Shown here: piece by piece, positions 16,477 to 26,050 of the stretch | Layout: the number at the start of each line of letters is the position of its first letter | How positions within the stretch are numbered: position 1 is the first letter of the stretch | IMG/VR virus record: IMGVR_UViG_3300045017_000165 | Coordinates: 20,701-84,700 of that record | Direction: 5' to 3' (one strand) | DNA: 64,000 bases | From: a virus | Made by a program: the position numbers and the translations under genes | The notes under the pieces: model-generated | The model's input: the letters and a program-made list of their open reading frames with translations, nothing else | Database searches by the model: none | Told to the model about the DNA's origin: nothing

Positions 16477-19400
16477 ATGAGAACATTTCACGGCTCCGCG
16501 CAATTCGATGCATTGAAAACTACTGTTACTGATGCGTACAAAAAACTATTTCCAGTTTATGCCAAGGGGCAGGAAGGCAAGAGTCCGTCACTCCACTTAA
16601 AGAATATTTGGGTAGATGATGCAGAGCTGGATCCCAACAACTTTACAGATCAGAAAAAAACTAAGCTCGCAGGAAGAACTTGGGGAGCTCCCGTATTTGC
16701 GGACATCGAATTGAAAGACCCCTCAGGTCATGTCATTGACAAACTAGATAAAATTCGCATCTCAACCATTCCAAGGCTAACCCCGCGTGGCTCCTACTTG
16801 GTGCAAGGTAGTGAATATCAGATAGCCAATCAGTTCCGCAGAAAGGCGGGCGTGTACGTTCTACCCATGGCTACTGGGGATCAGTTCAAGGCGGTGTTCA
16901 ACGTTCTGGGAGAAGGCTCACGCAACTTTGAAGTACACCTTGATCCTAAGTCCAATAAGTACGCACTAAAGGTAGGGCAGGGGTTCATGCCCCTCTACCC
17001 GTTCTTAAACGCGCTCGGTGCAAAAGACGATGACCTGAAAAAAGCTTGGGGTGAAGAGGTGTTCGCAGCCAATAAAGTTGACCCCAATAAGCACGTACAG
17101 AAATTGGCTGAAAAACTTACGCGAGTAAAGACAGACAACAAACAGACAGCCATCGAAGCGCTCCATAACTTCGGCAAAGCAGCGAAGCTAGATCCCTCTA
17201 TTACCGAGCTAACTCTTGGTAAAAGTTACGCGCAGCTCGATCAGCACGCGATAATCGCAGCCAGCAAAAAACTAAAGGACGTTTACCACGGCGTAGTCGA
17301 ACACGATGATCCCGAGAACATCCTCTTTAAAGAAGTTCTATCAGTTGAAGACATGCTTCACGATAAGCTTACCAGTAAAACCCAAACTGATGCTCTTAAG
17401 TATTCGCTATCCAGAAAGCTCGGAAAGCGCACTAAAATCAAAGACATCGTAGACTTCAGACGTCTGGCTGGTCCTGTGGAATCTTTCTTCACCTCAGACA
17501 CCAGAAGCAGTACCCCAGAGCAGTACAACCCTATCCACATGCTCTCAGAAAGTCAGAAAGTTACCCTGCGCGGTACTGGTGGCATTACTGACCCACACAC
17601 CATCACAAGTAGTGTGCGCGAAGTTCATCCATCTCACGTAGGATTCGTGGATCCGGTGCATACCCCCGAAGGTGAGAACATCGGCGTCACCATGCACCTA
17701 GCCGCTGGAGCAGTTAAAGACGGTCGCGCAATCAGAACTCCTGCAGTAAATGTACGCACTGGTAAAGAGGAACTCCTTACCCCTAAAGAACTGTACACGA
17801 AGGTAGTGGCATTCCCAGATGAAGCTAATATCTCAGATAAGGGTGTGCAGTTCAAAAATAAGCTAGTCAAAGCGCAGCGTCTTGGAAAGATGTTAGAAGC
17901 CGAGCAACACAGCGTGGACTACGTGATTCCGTCGCATACGACGATGTTCAGCTACGCTACGAATCTCGTGCCGTTCCTTCACAGCGATCAAGGTAATCGT
18001 ATCGCCATGGCTGCAAAACACTTGAGCCAAGCAATCCCACTAGTCGATCGTGATGCGCCAAACGTTCAAACTGAGGTTGCACCTGGAAAGAGTTTTCACG
18101 AGGTGATTGGTAGGCAGTTCGCGGTCCACGCCCCTGAAGACGGAGTAGTAACTAAAGTTACGTCTGACTTCATCGAGGTCGGTAAACATAAAATTCACCT
18201 CTATAATGATTTTCCGCTAAGACAAAAAACGCTCCTTCACCACGAACCGCTAGTTAAAGTGGGAGATAAAGTTAAGAAGGGTCAGCTCATCGCAGACTCC
18301 AACTTTACAAAAAATGGTACGCTTGCCCTCGGTAAGAACTTGAAAGTCGCTTACCTCCCGTATCCGGGTCTAACTTTCGACGACGGTATTGTCATCACCG
18401 AAAGTGCGGCTAAAAAACTTTCAACTGTCCAGGTGTACAAGCACGCGTTTGAAGTTGAGCCGGGAGCCAAGAAAACTGACCTCCGCATGTACTCGGCTTA
18501 CTTCCCGAACGTCATTGGAAAAGATCTGCATAAAAAGTTTGACGTTGACGGTGTCATTAAAAAAGGTGCTGTCGTAAACCCTGGGGAACTCGTAATCGCT
18601 GGTTTGAAGTATGATCTAGCCAATCCTGAACTCGCTACACTAAAGCGCATTAATAAATCCCTCGCACGTCCATGGTCAAACGCAGGACAACACTATTCGG
18701 GTGAATTCCCAGGAGTAGTGACAGATGTAGTTAAGCGTGCAGATACTGTAGAAGTCTATATTAAAGCCGTCGAGCCAGCCAGAGAATCGGACAAACTATC
18801 GGGCGTTCACGGCAATAAAGGCGTCATTACTAAAGTGATTCTCGATAGTGAAGCGCCAAGAACTAAAGACGGAAAAATACCCGACGTTATCTTGAATCCT
18901 CACGGGATCATCGGTCGTATTAACGCCGGACAAATATTTGAGTCCGCCGCAGGAAAAATTGCCGAGAAGACCGGAAAAACTTACGTGGTGAAAAACTTTA
19001 ACGGTAAGAACACCGGTAAGGAAATTCTGAAAGAACTTGAGGCTCATAATATCGATGACATGGAAGAAATGTTTCTTCCTAATGGAAAATCGATGGGCAA
19101 AGTTCACATCGGTAATCCCTATATTCTCAGACTCTCCAAAACAGGTAAGACTGGCTTCTCTGCCAGAATGCCTGGCAGCGGTTATGACCCGAACCAGCAA
19201 CCTACTAAAGGTGGTGAAGAAGGCTCTAAAGCTCTCGACCTGCTCACATTCTATTCGATGCTTTCTCACGGTGCTAAAAAAAACCTTGCAGACGCTCACC
19301 AGAAATCAGAAAAAAATGACGAGTACTGGCATGCAATTGAAATGGGAAAACCACTTCCAGCTCCACGACAAACCTACGCGTTCAACAAGTTCATCTCTCT

Positions 19401-22400
19401 GTTGCACGGTGCCGGCGTTAATACTGTTAAACAAGGTAATAACGTCATTCTCGCACCGCTAACAGATGGTGCTGTTAAAAGACTTAGTCACGGTGAAATT
19501 AAAGAACCAGAGTTTCTTCATGGAAAAGACTTAAAAGAAAAGAAGGGTGGCTTTTTCGACCCTGCGCTTACTGGTGGTAAAGCCGGCAAGAACTACACCC
19601 ACATCGAGCTGAAGGAGTATCTGCCAAATCCAGTGTTTGAGCGCCCAATCAGATCACTCTTAAATTTAACCGCTGCCGATTACGCTGATATAGTGAGTGG
19701 CACTAAACATGTTAGTACTGAGGGTAAAGTCCTGACCACTTCCGCTAAAGGGACTCTTACTGGAGGCAACGCTATCCAGCATCTTCTATCAAAGATAGAC
19801 GTAGATAAAGAAATAGAAGCTACCACCAAAAAGCTTCCTTCTATGCGAGAAGGAAACGATCTTAACCAGTTGAGCAGAAAACTTCGGTATCTGCACGCGC
19901 TTAAGGAGCTCGATCTTAAACCTCAAGACGCGTATGTTAGAAAACTAATTCCCGTTGTTCCGCCTGAATTCCGACCCATTTATGAAACGGCTAAACGTGG
20001 TTTGCAGGTGGCGCCAGTAAATGTTCTCTACCAGAACGTTGGTATCCTAAACAAGTCTCAAGATCTCCCCGTAATGTCTTTACTCGAAGATTCTGAGAAG
20101 AAGGACTTACGTACCGAGCTTTACCACTCGACTAAGACACTCGCTGGTCTCGAAGAGATCATGCGCACAAAAGAACAGCCAATAAGAGGTTTCCTATCGC
20201 AGATCACTGGTGACACACCCAAAACCAGTTTCTTCCTCAACAAGGTCATCAATAAACGACAAGACCTAGTAGGTCGCGGCGTTATTACAGCATCTCCTGA
20301 TCTCCACATCGATCAGCTAGGTATACCCGAGAAGATGGCTTGGAAAATTTTTCATCCATTTATCATTAGAGAGTTCACTTCATCCGGTATTACTCCAGAC
20401 ATCGCGAGAAAAGAAATCGAAGAGAAAACTCCCCGAGCGAAACAGTTCCTTCAGACTGCGATGGACAAGAGAACCGTTCTAATGAATCGCGCGCCGTCAC
20501 TACACAAATTCTCTATAATGGCGTTCAAGCCGACCATCACTGATGGACTTGCTATTAAAGTGCCCCCGCTAGTTCTAAAGGGGTTTGGCGGAGACTTTGA
20601 CGGAGATTTTCAACAAAATCGCGTACTTGTTCATCTCACAGAAAAAGTTTTGCTTGAGATTGAGGAGGTACTTGGGCATAGTTACGCCAAGGAGCGCGAT
20701 GTGACCGCCAGATATAAAGAATCAGTGGTGTTAAAGAAGGGCGAAAAAGTTCTCGCTATCGATCTACAAGATTTTCCTGTCGGAGCGCTGGTAGCGACTC
20801 GTGAAGCCTCGAAAGGGCAAATAGATCTCTATGAAGCTATTCCTGGTACAAACGTTATTGCGTACGATGAGCAGAGCGGACGAATCGAGTTAAAGCCGGT
20901 GACCTATTGGTCCAAGCACTACGACCGCGAAGTAGAAATCGTTACTTTAGTGTCAGGGCGTCAAATCGTAACTGATGACGACCCCAGAGCCGTGTATGGA
21001 ATTCCAGCAGGATTTCTGTCACCTGCTAGGTTTACACCAGAACACGCCGTAGCTAAAACTGTATTAGTACCGCGTGCTATAAACATTAACCCCGTTGAGT
21101 CTATCGTAACCACGTATGTAGATCTCGAGACCGAGGAAGGGGACCTACTAGCTTTACCGCTCAACGAAAATCTTGGCTACCTGATAGGAGCCGCCGCAGG
21201 AGATGGCTGGAGTGACGACAGGCACTTCTGTCTGGCGTCAATTACTCCCGAAATTCCGGCTAAAGTTTTTGCCGCTCTAAAAGATCTCGGGCTAGTTAAA
21301 CCGGACAGTAAATTCTATAAGTCGGATCGTAAACAGGCTGGGCTGGGGGACGTTAGCTCCAAGTATTCGTGTGGCGGAGCTAGACTAGCCAAGTTCATTA
21401 AGCACAGCATCGGGCATCGAGCGAAGAATAAGCACTTACCCGAGTACTTTCTGGGTGCGAGCAGAGAGTTTAGAGAAGGGTTATTTGCTGGTTTGATGGA
21501 CACGGATGGGTCAATCTCGGTATCGAACGCAAAAGATAAAGTTTCACCGCAGTTGATGGCTAACTACAGCACTAATAGCCTTCGTTTAGCGAGAGAAATC
21601 CAGCTTCTCGCGCGAACGCTGGGGATTAGAGCTAGCATTACTGCGTCCAAAACTCCTGCGGGTAATCCATGTTGGATGATGAGCTTTTCAAACGTAGACA
21701 TCAAACAGTGGGATGGTAAGAGTATGCAACATCCCGGAAAACTAGCCAAGCTCGCTAGTATCCAAGAGATAAAGAAAACCGCCTCCACAGCTAAACTCGA
21801 TATCATACCCATCACCAAAGTGTTGGCTACGTTTATCGCTAAAACATTAGGAGCTCCAAGAACCGCTCCAACCGAACACAAAAGACTCTACGGAATTGCT
21901 AATCAGGCTGCTAAAGATGGATTCGTTTCAAGGCAGTCCATCGATGCTGTCATTGAAAAGATTTCACGCAAAGTCGTAGCCTCCCATCCCGACGGTCAAA
22001 GGTGGCTGGCACTACTAGACAATCGCGATGTCACGTGGGATCGCTGCGTATCTTTCGAGCGTACGGGTATCAAAGAAACCGGCTACGATCTCACAGTGCC
22101 AGGACACGAAACTTTCATGGCTGTCGACGGTGTCATCCTCTCTAACACAAGCACCATCCACGTGCCGACAAGCGACGAAGCCGTACGAGAATCTTTCAAG
22201 ATGCTCCCTTCACAAAATCTGTTTAAGCCCGGGACCGGGGAGTTGATGATTCAACCATCGCAAGAAAACGCGATCGGTCTTTATTTCCTTTCTCAGTCAA
22301 AGGAAGGGCGCGCCAGAATAAATGCGCTACTTCCCAAAGACCACCACATCTCAGCAGCTCTTGATAAGAAGGGGCTGGGTAGTCTCTTCAACAGTCTAGC

Positions 22401-24144
22401 TAAAACTCACACCAGACAATACGCCGACATTGTCCACAAACTTAAACAACTCGGCGATTCGGAAACCTACGCCAGAGGCTTTTCAGTTGGTGTAAAAGAC
22501 GTGGTTACCAGCACTGCGACAAGAGATAAGATTTTCGACATAGCAGAAAAGAAAGTGGCAGCACTCAAAAAAGCTAAGAAGCCGGGTCTAGAACTAGATC
22601 ACGAGATCGCAGGTATCTACACTTCAGCTGCTAAAGAGGCGTACGAACATACTAAACAAGATCTGAAGAAAAGCGATAATGCGTTCTACCATATGGTCAC
22701 CTCAGGAGCGCGTGGTAAGGACTCACAGCTACAACAGCTAGTCACTGCTCCAGGCATCGTGACCGACGCTAAAGATCGCCCAGTACCGATCCCACTAAAG
22801 CGTTCTTATGCCGAGGGTATTTCTACAAGTGATTACTTCGTTTCCTCTTACGGCGTTCGTAAGGGTATGATAGATAAATCACTTCAGACTTCGCAGCCCG
22901 GCGCCATGAACAAAAATATCATGGCGAATACCGTGGACAATATCATCACATCTCAAGACTGTGGAGTACGAAAGGGTATTGAACTACCGATCTCGAGTCA
23001 CGATGTTAACAACCGTTTCCTTGCTTCAGATCAGCACGGCTTCAAACGTAACACCCTAGTTACACCGCAGCTAATCTCGAACCTCACCAAACGTGGAGTA
23101 CGAACAGTACAGGTAAGAACTCCTCTGGAATGCATCGCTCCTAAAGGAACTTGCGCACACTGTTTCGGTCTTGATGAGCACGGTAAGGCCCCAGAACTCG
23201 GCGACAATATTGGCGCAAAAGCTGGTCAGGCACTATCCGAGCCTCTTACCCAATCCAGCATGAAAACCTTCCATACTGGCGGCGTAGCTGGTGAAGTTTC
23301 TATGCTCGGTGGATTTCCGCGCATTAAGCAGCTTCTCACAATGCCTAAGTATGTTGCTGGCGAAGCTCCACTAGCAAAGTTAGACGGCAAAGTGACGCAG
23401 ATTAAAACTACCACCAATGGTGCGCATGTAGTTATTGCGCCTCTCAGTAAAGAAGGAAAGCCTGAGATTCACCCGCTTCCACCCAACAGAAAAATAAAAG
23501 TTAAACTGGGGGATAAAGTGCAGGCGGGGGATCCTCTCACCCACGGGGTTCTTAACCCACAGGAAATCCTCAAGTACCGCGGAATGAAAGCCGCACAAAA
23601 TTACGTGGTGGATGAGCTAAAGAAAACTTACGACGAGATTTCGGGTGTCGGTAGGATGGAGCGAAGAGCCATCGAGACGCTTGTAAGATCGTTCGGCAAC
23701 TACACAAAAGTTAAAAGCGCTCCTAAGCAGGCTGACTTTAAACCAGGCGATATCATACCGTTCACTGTTGCAAATCACTACAACGAGACCCGTGCAGAGA
23801 CTTTACCAACCGCCGACTCAATGGGGTATAAACTCAGGTCTAGCGTTGGTAAACTCCCCCAATTCCATGAGATCGGGCACAAGGATATCGAATATTTGCA
23901 CGGGCTGGGCTACAATAAAGTGGACGTCGTAAAGGATCCCCTAATCCACACCCCGATAATGAAGGGCGTGGAAAGGCTCCCTAAAGAAAAGAAAGATTGG
24001 CTAGCTCAGCTTGGATACCAGCACATTAAGGACACATTATCCGAAGGTGCTGCGGAGGCTTGGAAATCAAGTCTTCAGGGCGAGCATCCAATCCCTGCTT
24101 ACGCATTTGGCGCCACGTTCGGTCAGAAAAAGGAGCACTACTAA
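16477..24144 (+). CDS. Fused beta-beta' RNA polymerase with intein
   Basis: This 2555-residue polypeptide joins both large subunits of a multisubunit-type RNA polymerase. The beta half has VDPVHTPEGENIG near residue 392 and DGIVITESA. The beta' half starts after about residue 1030, with VIPVVPPEFRP, RAPSLHKFSIMAF, the Mg-binding loop D-F-D-G-D (Asp1373, 1375, 1377), a trigger-loop-like block near 2070 and LSEPLTQSSMKTFHTGG near 2255. An intein (residues about 1378-1890) interrupts it right after the catalytic aspartates; removing it gives about 2040 residues. Asn-Ala before DFDGD is replaced by Gly-Gly. No alpha, omega or sigma gene is seen nearby. It probably transcribes phage genes; whether it is packaged is unknown. 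Confidence 0.95.
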   Translation: MRTFHGSAQFDALKTTVTDAYKKLFPVYAKGQEGKSPSLHLKNIWVDDAELDPNNFTDQKKTKLAGRTWGAPVFADIELKDPSGHVIDKLDKIRISTIPRLTPRGSYLVQGSEYQIANQFRRKAGVYVLPMATGDQFKAVFNVLGEGSRNFEVHLDPKSNKYALKVGQGFMPLYPFLNALGAKDDDLKKAWGEEVFAANKVDPNKHVQKLAEKLTRVKTDNKQTAIEALHNFGKAAKLDPSITELTLGKSYAQLDQHAIIAASKKLKDVYHGVVEHDDPENILFKEVLSVEDMLHDKLTSKTQTDALKYSLSRKLGKRTKIKDIVDFRRLAGPVESFFTSDTRSSTPEQYNPIHMLSESQKVTLRGTGGITDPHTITSSVREVHPSHVGFVDPVHTPEGENIGVTMHLAAGAVKDGRAIRTPAVNVRTGKEELLTPKELYTKVVAFPDEANISDKGVQFKNKLVKAQRLGKMLEAEQHSVDYVIPSHTTMFSYATNLVPFLHSDQGNRIAMAAKHLSQAIPLVDRDAPNVQTEVAPGKSFHEVIGRQFAVHAPEDGVVTKVTSDFIEVGKHKIHLYNDFPLRQKTLLHHEPLVKVGDKVKKGQLIADSNFTKNGTLALGKNLKVAYLPYPGLTFDDGIVITESAAKKLSTVQVYKHAFEVEPGAKKTDLRMYSAYFPNVIGKDLHKKFDVDGVIKKGAVVNPGELVIAGLKYDLANPELATLKRINKSLARPWSNAGQHYSGEFPGVVTDVVKRADTVEVYIKAVEPARESDKLSGVHGNKGVITKVILDSEAPRTKDGKIPDVILNPHGIIGRINAGQIFESAAGKIAEKTGKTYVVKNFNGKNTGKEILKELEAHNIDDMEEMFLPNGKSMGKVHIGNPYILRLSKTGKTGFSARMPGSGYDPNQQPTKGGEEGSKALDLLTFYSMLSHGAKKNLADAHQKSEKNDEYWHAIEMGKPLPAPRQTYAFNKFISLLHGAGVNTVKQGNNVILAPLTDGAVKRLSHGEIKEPEFLHGKDLKEKKGGFFDPALTGGKAGKNYTHIELKEYLPNPVFERPIRSLLNLTAADYADIVSGTKHVSTEGKVLTTSAKGTLTGGNAIQHLLSKIDVDKEIEATTKKLPSMREGNDLNQLSRKLRYLHALKELDLKPQDAYVRKLIPVVPPEFRPIYETAKRGLQVAPVNVLYQNVGILNKSQDLPVMSLLEDSEKKDLRTELYHSTKTLAGLEEIMRTKEQPIRGFLSQITGDTPKTSFFLNKVINKRQDLVGRGVITASPDLHIDQLGIPEKMAWKIFHPFIIREFTSSGITPDIARKEIEEKTPRAKQFLQTAMDKRTVLMNRAPSLHKFSIMAFKPTITDGLAIKVPPLVLKGFGGDFDGDFQQNRVLVHLTEKVLLEIEEVLGHSYAKERDVTARYKESVVLKKGEKVLAIDLQDFPVGALVATREASKGQIDLYEAIPGTNVIAYDEQSGRIELKPVTYWSKHYDREVEIVTLVSGRQIVTDDDPRAVYGIPAGFLSPARFTPEHAVAKTVLVPRAININPVESIVTTYVDLETEEGDLLALPLNENLGYLIGAAAGDGWSDDRHFCLASITPEIPAKVFAALKDLGLVKPDSKFYKSDRKQAGLGDVSSKYSCGGARLAKFIKHSIGHRAKNKHLPEYFLGASREFREGLFAGLMDTDGSISVSNAKDKVSPQLMANYSTNSLRLAREIQLLARTLGIRASITASKTPAGNPCWMMSFSNVDIKQWDGKSMQHPGKLAKLASIQEIKKTASTAKLDIIPITKVLATFIAKTLGAPRTAPTEHKRLYGIANQAAKDGFVSRQSIDAVIEKISRKVVASHPDGQRWLALLDNRDVTWDRCVSFERTGIKETGYDLTVPGHETFMAVDGVILSNTSTIHVPTSDEAVRESFKMLPSQNLFKPGTGELMIQPSQENAIGLYFLSQSKEGRARINALLPKDHHISAALDKKGLGSLFNSLAKTHTRQYADIVHKLKQLGDSETYARGFSVGVKDVVTSTATRDKIFDIAEKKVAALKKAKKPGLELDHEIAGIYTSAAKEAYEHTKQDLKKSDNAFYHMVTSGARGKDSQLQQLVTAPGIVTDAKDRPVPIPLKRSYAEGISTSDYFVSSYGVRKGMIDKSLQTSQPGAMNKNIMANTVDNIITSQDCGVRKGIELPISSHDVNNRFLASDQHGFKRNTLVTPQLISNLTKRGVRTVQVRTPLECIAPKGTCAHCFGLDEHGKAPELGDNIGAKAGQALSEPLTQSSMKTFHTGGVAGEVSMLGGFPRIKQLLTMPKYVAGEAPLAKLDGKVTQIKTTTNGAHVVIAPLSKEGKPEIHPLPPNRKIKVKLGDKVQAGDPLTHGVLNPQEILKYRGMKAAQNYVVDELKKTYDEISGVGRMERRAIETLVRSFGNYTKVKSAPKQADFKPGDIIPFTVANHYNETRAETLPTADSMGYKLRSSVGKLPQFHEIGHKDIEYLHGLGYNKVDVVKDPLIHTPIMKGVERLPKEKKDWLAQLGYQHIKDTLSEGAAEAWKSSLQGEHPIPAYAFGATFGQKKEHY
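20608..22146 (+). other. Intein with LAGLIDADG endonuclease in the RNA polymerase catalytic loop
   Basis: About 513 residues between DFDGD and the resumed extein T-S-T-I-H-V-P, which aligns with Q-M-A-V-H-V-P of cellular beta'. The C-terminal block is canonical: G-Y-D-L-T-V-P-G-H-E-T-F-M-A, then V-I-L-S-N before Thr. Two LAGLIDADG-type motifs are present (LIGAAAGDG and LFAGLMDTDG). The N-terminal end is odd: the residues after DFDGD are F-Q-Q-N-R, with no Cys, Ser or Thr, and the block B T-x-x-H is T-D-D-D. The left boundary is therefore uncertain by a residue or two. Confidence 0.85.
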
Positions 24145-24638
24145 TGTTTAACTCAGGATTTGAAAAAACAGCACTTCAAGCCAAATTCATCGGTAAGGGT
24201 CTAGGTTATTCTGCTAAGGGAGCTCGCGCAGTGGGTCAGCACTTGAAACGCGTAGCTGCGGGTAAGACTGAGCTGCAGAAAAGTATCCGCGCCGGTAAAG
24301 AAGAAGTCATGCGCGCAGGCAAGAGTGAGCCTGGCGAGAAACTACTTCAGAAACATATCGAAAAATTCACCTCTGGCAAAAAACCACATGAGAAGCTAAT
24401 TCCTGGTGAAACAAAACGGAAGCTTCAAACTGTGCGCGGTCAGAAAGAATTTAAAGAAGCTTTTAGAGAAAAAGCTAAGCAGCGTCTAGAGAAGATGGAA
24501 GAGTCCAAGCCAACGTTCATGCATAAACACCCACTACTTACGGCTGGCGGTGCAGTGCTTGCCTACAAGTCGCTCTTTGGCGAAAAAGATTCTGAACAAA
24601 AACAATTTCCATCCATCACCTACCCACAGCAGTACTAA
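24144..24638 (+). CDS. Tagged basic helical protein
   Basis: A 164-residue Lys/Arg-rich protein beginning M-F-N-S-G-F-E-K-T-A-L, an exact tag. I chose the ATG at 24144, which overlaps the RNA polymerase stop (TAATG), because it places the tag at the N-terminus; longer in-frame starts lie inside the polymerase gene. The body is strongly basic and helical, with one short hydrophobic segment (LLTAGGAVLAYKSLF) near residue 130. Basic, small and tagged, it looks like an internal head or DNA-associated protein. Confidence 0.75.
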   Translation: MFNSGFEKTALQAKFIGKGLGYSAKGARAVGQHLKRVAAGKTELQKSIRAGKEEVMRAGKSEPGEKLLQKHIEKFTSGKKPHEKLIPGETKRKLQTVRGQKEFKEAFREKAKQRLEKMEESKPTFMHKHPLLTAGGAVLAYKSLFGEKDSEQKQFPSITYPQQY

Positions 24639-24845
24639 ATGAGCTTCTCTTCAGGATTTATTAAGACTGCGGAGTTCTCCAACTACGACGTCATAGAGGG
24701 CGCTGCCCCCAATTCAGGTCTCGGGTACGATCCGAGACTTCATGCGGGATCAGTAGAGATGGATACTCAAATAGCTAAAAAAAGCTCCCCGAAGGGAACC
24801 GCGGCAAAGCGCCGCCAACTATCAAACAAAGAGAGCACCAAATAA
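24639..24845 (+). CDS. Tagged small protein
   Basis: Sixty-eight residues starting M-S-F-S-S-G-F-I-K-T-A-E-F. The body is polar and ends in a basic segment (P-K-G-T-A-A-K-R-R). It starts directly after the previous stop (TAAATG) and is the last gene of the RNA polymerase operon. The phrase G-Y-D-P-R-L-H-A-G may be a small turn motif. Function unknown. Confidence 0.65.
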   Translation: MSFSSGFIKTAEFSNYDVIEGAAPNSGLGYDPRLHAGSVEMDTQIAKKSSPKGTAAKRRQLSNKESTK

Positions 24846-25102
24846 ATAGTGCTCATCCGTGTTTGAAGAGCGGTACGGTTACCGTTGTACGTTGGTTTGC
24901 TTGATGAAAGAGAACGTTATCCAGTAATACTACCTGAACTTTATACGATCTCCGCCACCAATCAAACTTAAGCAAAGTGGCGACGCAACGTCGATCAGCA
25001 TGTTCAATTCAACTCATCATGAGTTCCGTATAAGTCCCTCGTGCGCTAGGTACAAGCAATTACCAATAAAGATTTAACTGAATAAATCTTTCTTCTACTA
25101 TA
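24846..25102. other. Intergenic region, possible short RNA
   Basis: About 260 bases without a convincing gene between converging transcription units. It holds a perfect palindrome (AACTCATCATGAGTT at about 25012-25026) and the hairpin at 25068-25091. The promoter-like motif at 25103-25111 points into it on the minus strand, so a small untranslated RNA is possible. I see no tRNA fold. Confidence 0.3.
25068..25091. terminator. AT-rich hairpin terminator
   Basis: A perfect 9-bp stem (AAAGATTTA with TAAATCTTT) and six-base loop. Its A-rich left and T-rich right sides could work on either strand, ending the minus-strand SSB unit or the plus-strand polymerase operon. Confidence 0.5.
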
Positions 25103-25111
25103 CTTATACCC
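25103..25111 (-). promoter_or_regulatory. GGGTATAAG motif after the Cys-rich gene
   Basis: The minus strand reads GGGTATAAG overlapping the stop codon of the 25111-25317 gene, 12 bases before the AT-rich hairpin. It is the same core as the other minus-strand promoter-like motifs, but no gene follows, so it may drive a short RNA or be fortuitous. Confidence 0.4.
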
Positions 25112-25317
25112 TAAAAACTCACGCTCTTGCCTAGCTGCTCTTTGCGTACTTTAACCCGTAAATCCAGCTCTTTTTTGTATCGCTTCGTATCTAGCGGAAT
25201 GTCGGTTGGAGAGGCGTGTTCGTCGCAAAATAGATGCCCCCAACTATTGATATTGGCAGCTTCCTTATCACACTGCTCGTATCTGGTTCCTTTTGAATAC
25301 TCACATTCACAGCGCAT
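25111..25317 (-). CDS. Small Cys-rich putative zinc-binding protein
   Basis: Sixty-eight residues with C-E-C near the N-terminus, then Q-C-D, and a later F-C-D-E-H, a plausible four-ligand zinc site (Cys, Cys, Cys, Cys/His). The C-terminal half is a charged helix. An AGGAG site precedes the ATG. It lies downstream of SSB, separated by a terminator hairpin. It may be a small replication or transcription accessory factor, but this is inference. Confidence 0.65.
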   Translation of the reverse strand: MRCECEYSKGTRYEQCDKEAANINSWGHLFCDEHASPTDIPLDTKRYKKELDLRVKVRKEQLGKSVSF

Positions 25318-25329
25318 GCTTAGCTCCTA

Positions 25330-25364
25330 AAGATAAAAGAATGAGCGCGATACTTCCGCGCTCA
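25330..25364 (-). terminator. Terminator after SSB
   Basis: On the minus strand TGAGCGCG and CGCGCTCA form an 8-bp stem with a seven-base loop, followed by TTCTTTTATCTTT. It lies between the SSB stop and the next start. Confidence 0.75.
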
Positions 25365-25387
25365 CCCCTCAATTACACAGCCGTTAT

Positions 25388-25810
25388 TCAAAATGGAATG
25401 TCGACGGCATTGTAGTCGTCCGTATTACTTCCTGGACCGTTTGACTGATTACTCTGCGGAGCACCCTGCGACTGACCCTGCGGAGCAGAGCCGATGAACT
25501 GCACAACTGAAGCCACAATTTCAGTTGTGTACTTGGTCTGCCCTTCTTTGTCCTGCCACGACCTGGTTTGAAGTTTTCCCTCTACGTAGGCTTCACGACC
25601 TTTGGCTAGGTATTTACAACAGTTTTCAGCAAGCTTACCCCAAACAACAATACGATGCCATTCAGTGCGGTCCTGCTTTTGACCATTCTTATCCACCCAA
25701 CTTTCATTAGTAGCGACACTAAAATTAGCAACTGCAGATCCTCCTTGCGTATTGCTAGCTTTAGGATCCTGACCAAGTCTGCCTACAAGAATGACTTTAT
25801 TAACCGACAT
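25388..25810 (-). CDS. ssb: Single-stranded DNA-binding protein
   Basis: A 140-residue bacterial-type SSB. The OB fold spans residues 1-108, with the family start [10 protein letters not shown]-x-D-P, the central [11 protein letters not shown] and the Y-V-E-G-K-L-x-T-R-S-W segment. A Gln/Gly/Ser-rich linker leads to an acidic tip ending D-I-P-F, the form that recruits replication and repair partners in cellular SSBs. It coats single-stranded DNA during phage replication. An AAAGG site precedes the ATG, and a hairpin (CTACTCGG with CCGAGTAG, 25834-25854) lies in its leader. The length matches the short SSB class. Confidence 0.95.
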   Translation of the reverse strand: MSVNKVILVGRLGQDPKASNTQGGSAVANFSVATNESWVDKNGQKQDRTEWHRIVVWGKLAENCCKYLAKGREAYVEGKLQTRSWQDKEGQTKYTTEIVASVVQFIGSAPQGQSQGAPQSNQSNGPGSNTDDYNAVDIPF

Positions 25811-25856
25811 TTGAGTTACCTTTCATTTCGTTACTACTCGGACCACCCGAGTAGGA

Positions 25857-26036
25857 TCATTTTTTAGATTTACCATCGACTATACCTAAATAGCCAACGG
25901 TAGCCCCAATAACTAGTGCTGCTGTAATACTGAGCGGAATGCCCAACACCGCAGAAACACCCACTATAACACAACCAGTCATAACTATATTATTAGCTTT
26001 GCCTCGTCGTGCTTCACAGTTAGATTTGTTTTTCAT
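25857..26036 (-). CDS. Small two-helix membrane protein
   Basis: A 59-residue protein with a short basic N-terminus (K-N-K-S-N-C-E-A-R-R-G-K) and two hydrophobic segments (about residues 17-31 and 36-52), ending in G-K-S-K-K. A GGGGAG site sits nine bases before the ATG, and a GATATAAG motif lies just upstream. It is probably an inner membrane hairpin protein expressed early. Its role is unknown; small phage membrane proteins can act in superinfection exclusion or host control. Confidence 0.65.
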   Translation of the reverse strand: MKNKSNCEARRGKANNIVMTGCVIVGVSAVLGIPLSITAALVIGATVGYLGIVDGKSKK

Positions 26037-26050
26037 GAATCTAACTCCCC

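Noticed and set aside
18796-19299. Antisense frame inside the RNA polymerase gene
   Set aside because: The sense frame carries clear polymerase motifs in this stretch; no start signal.
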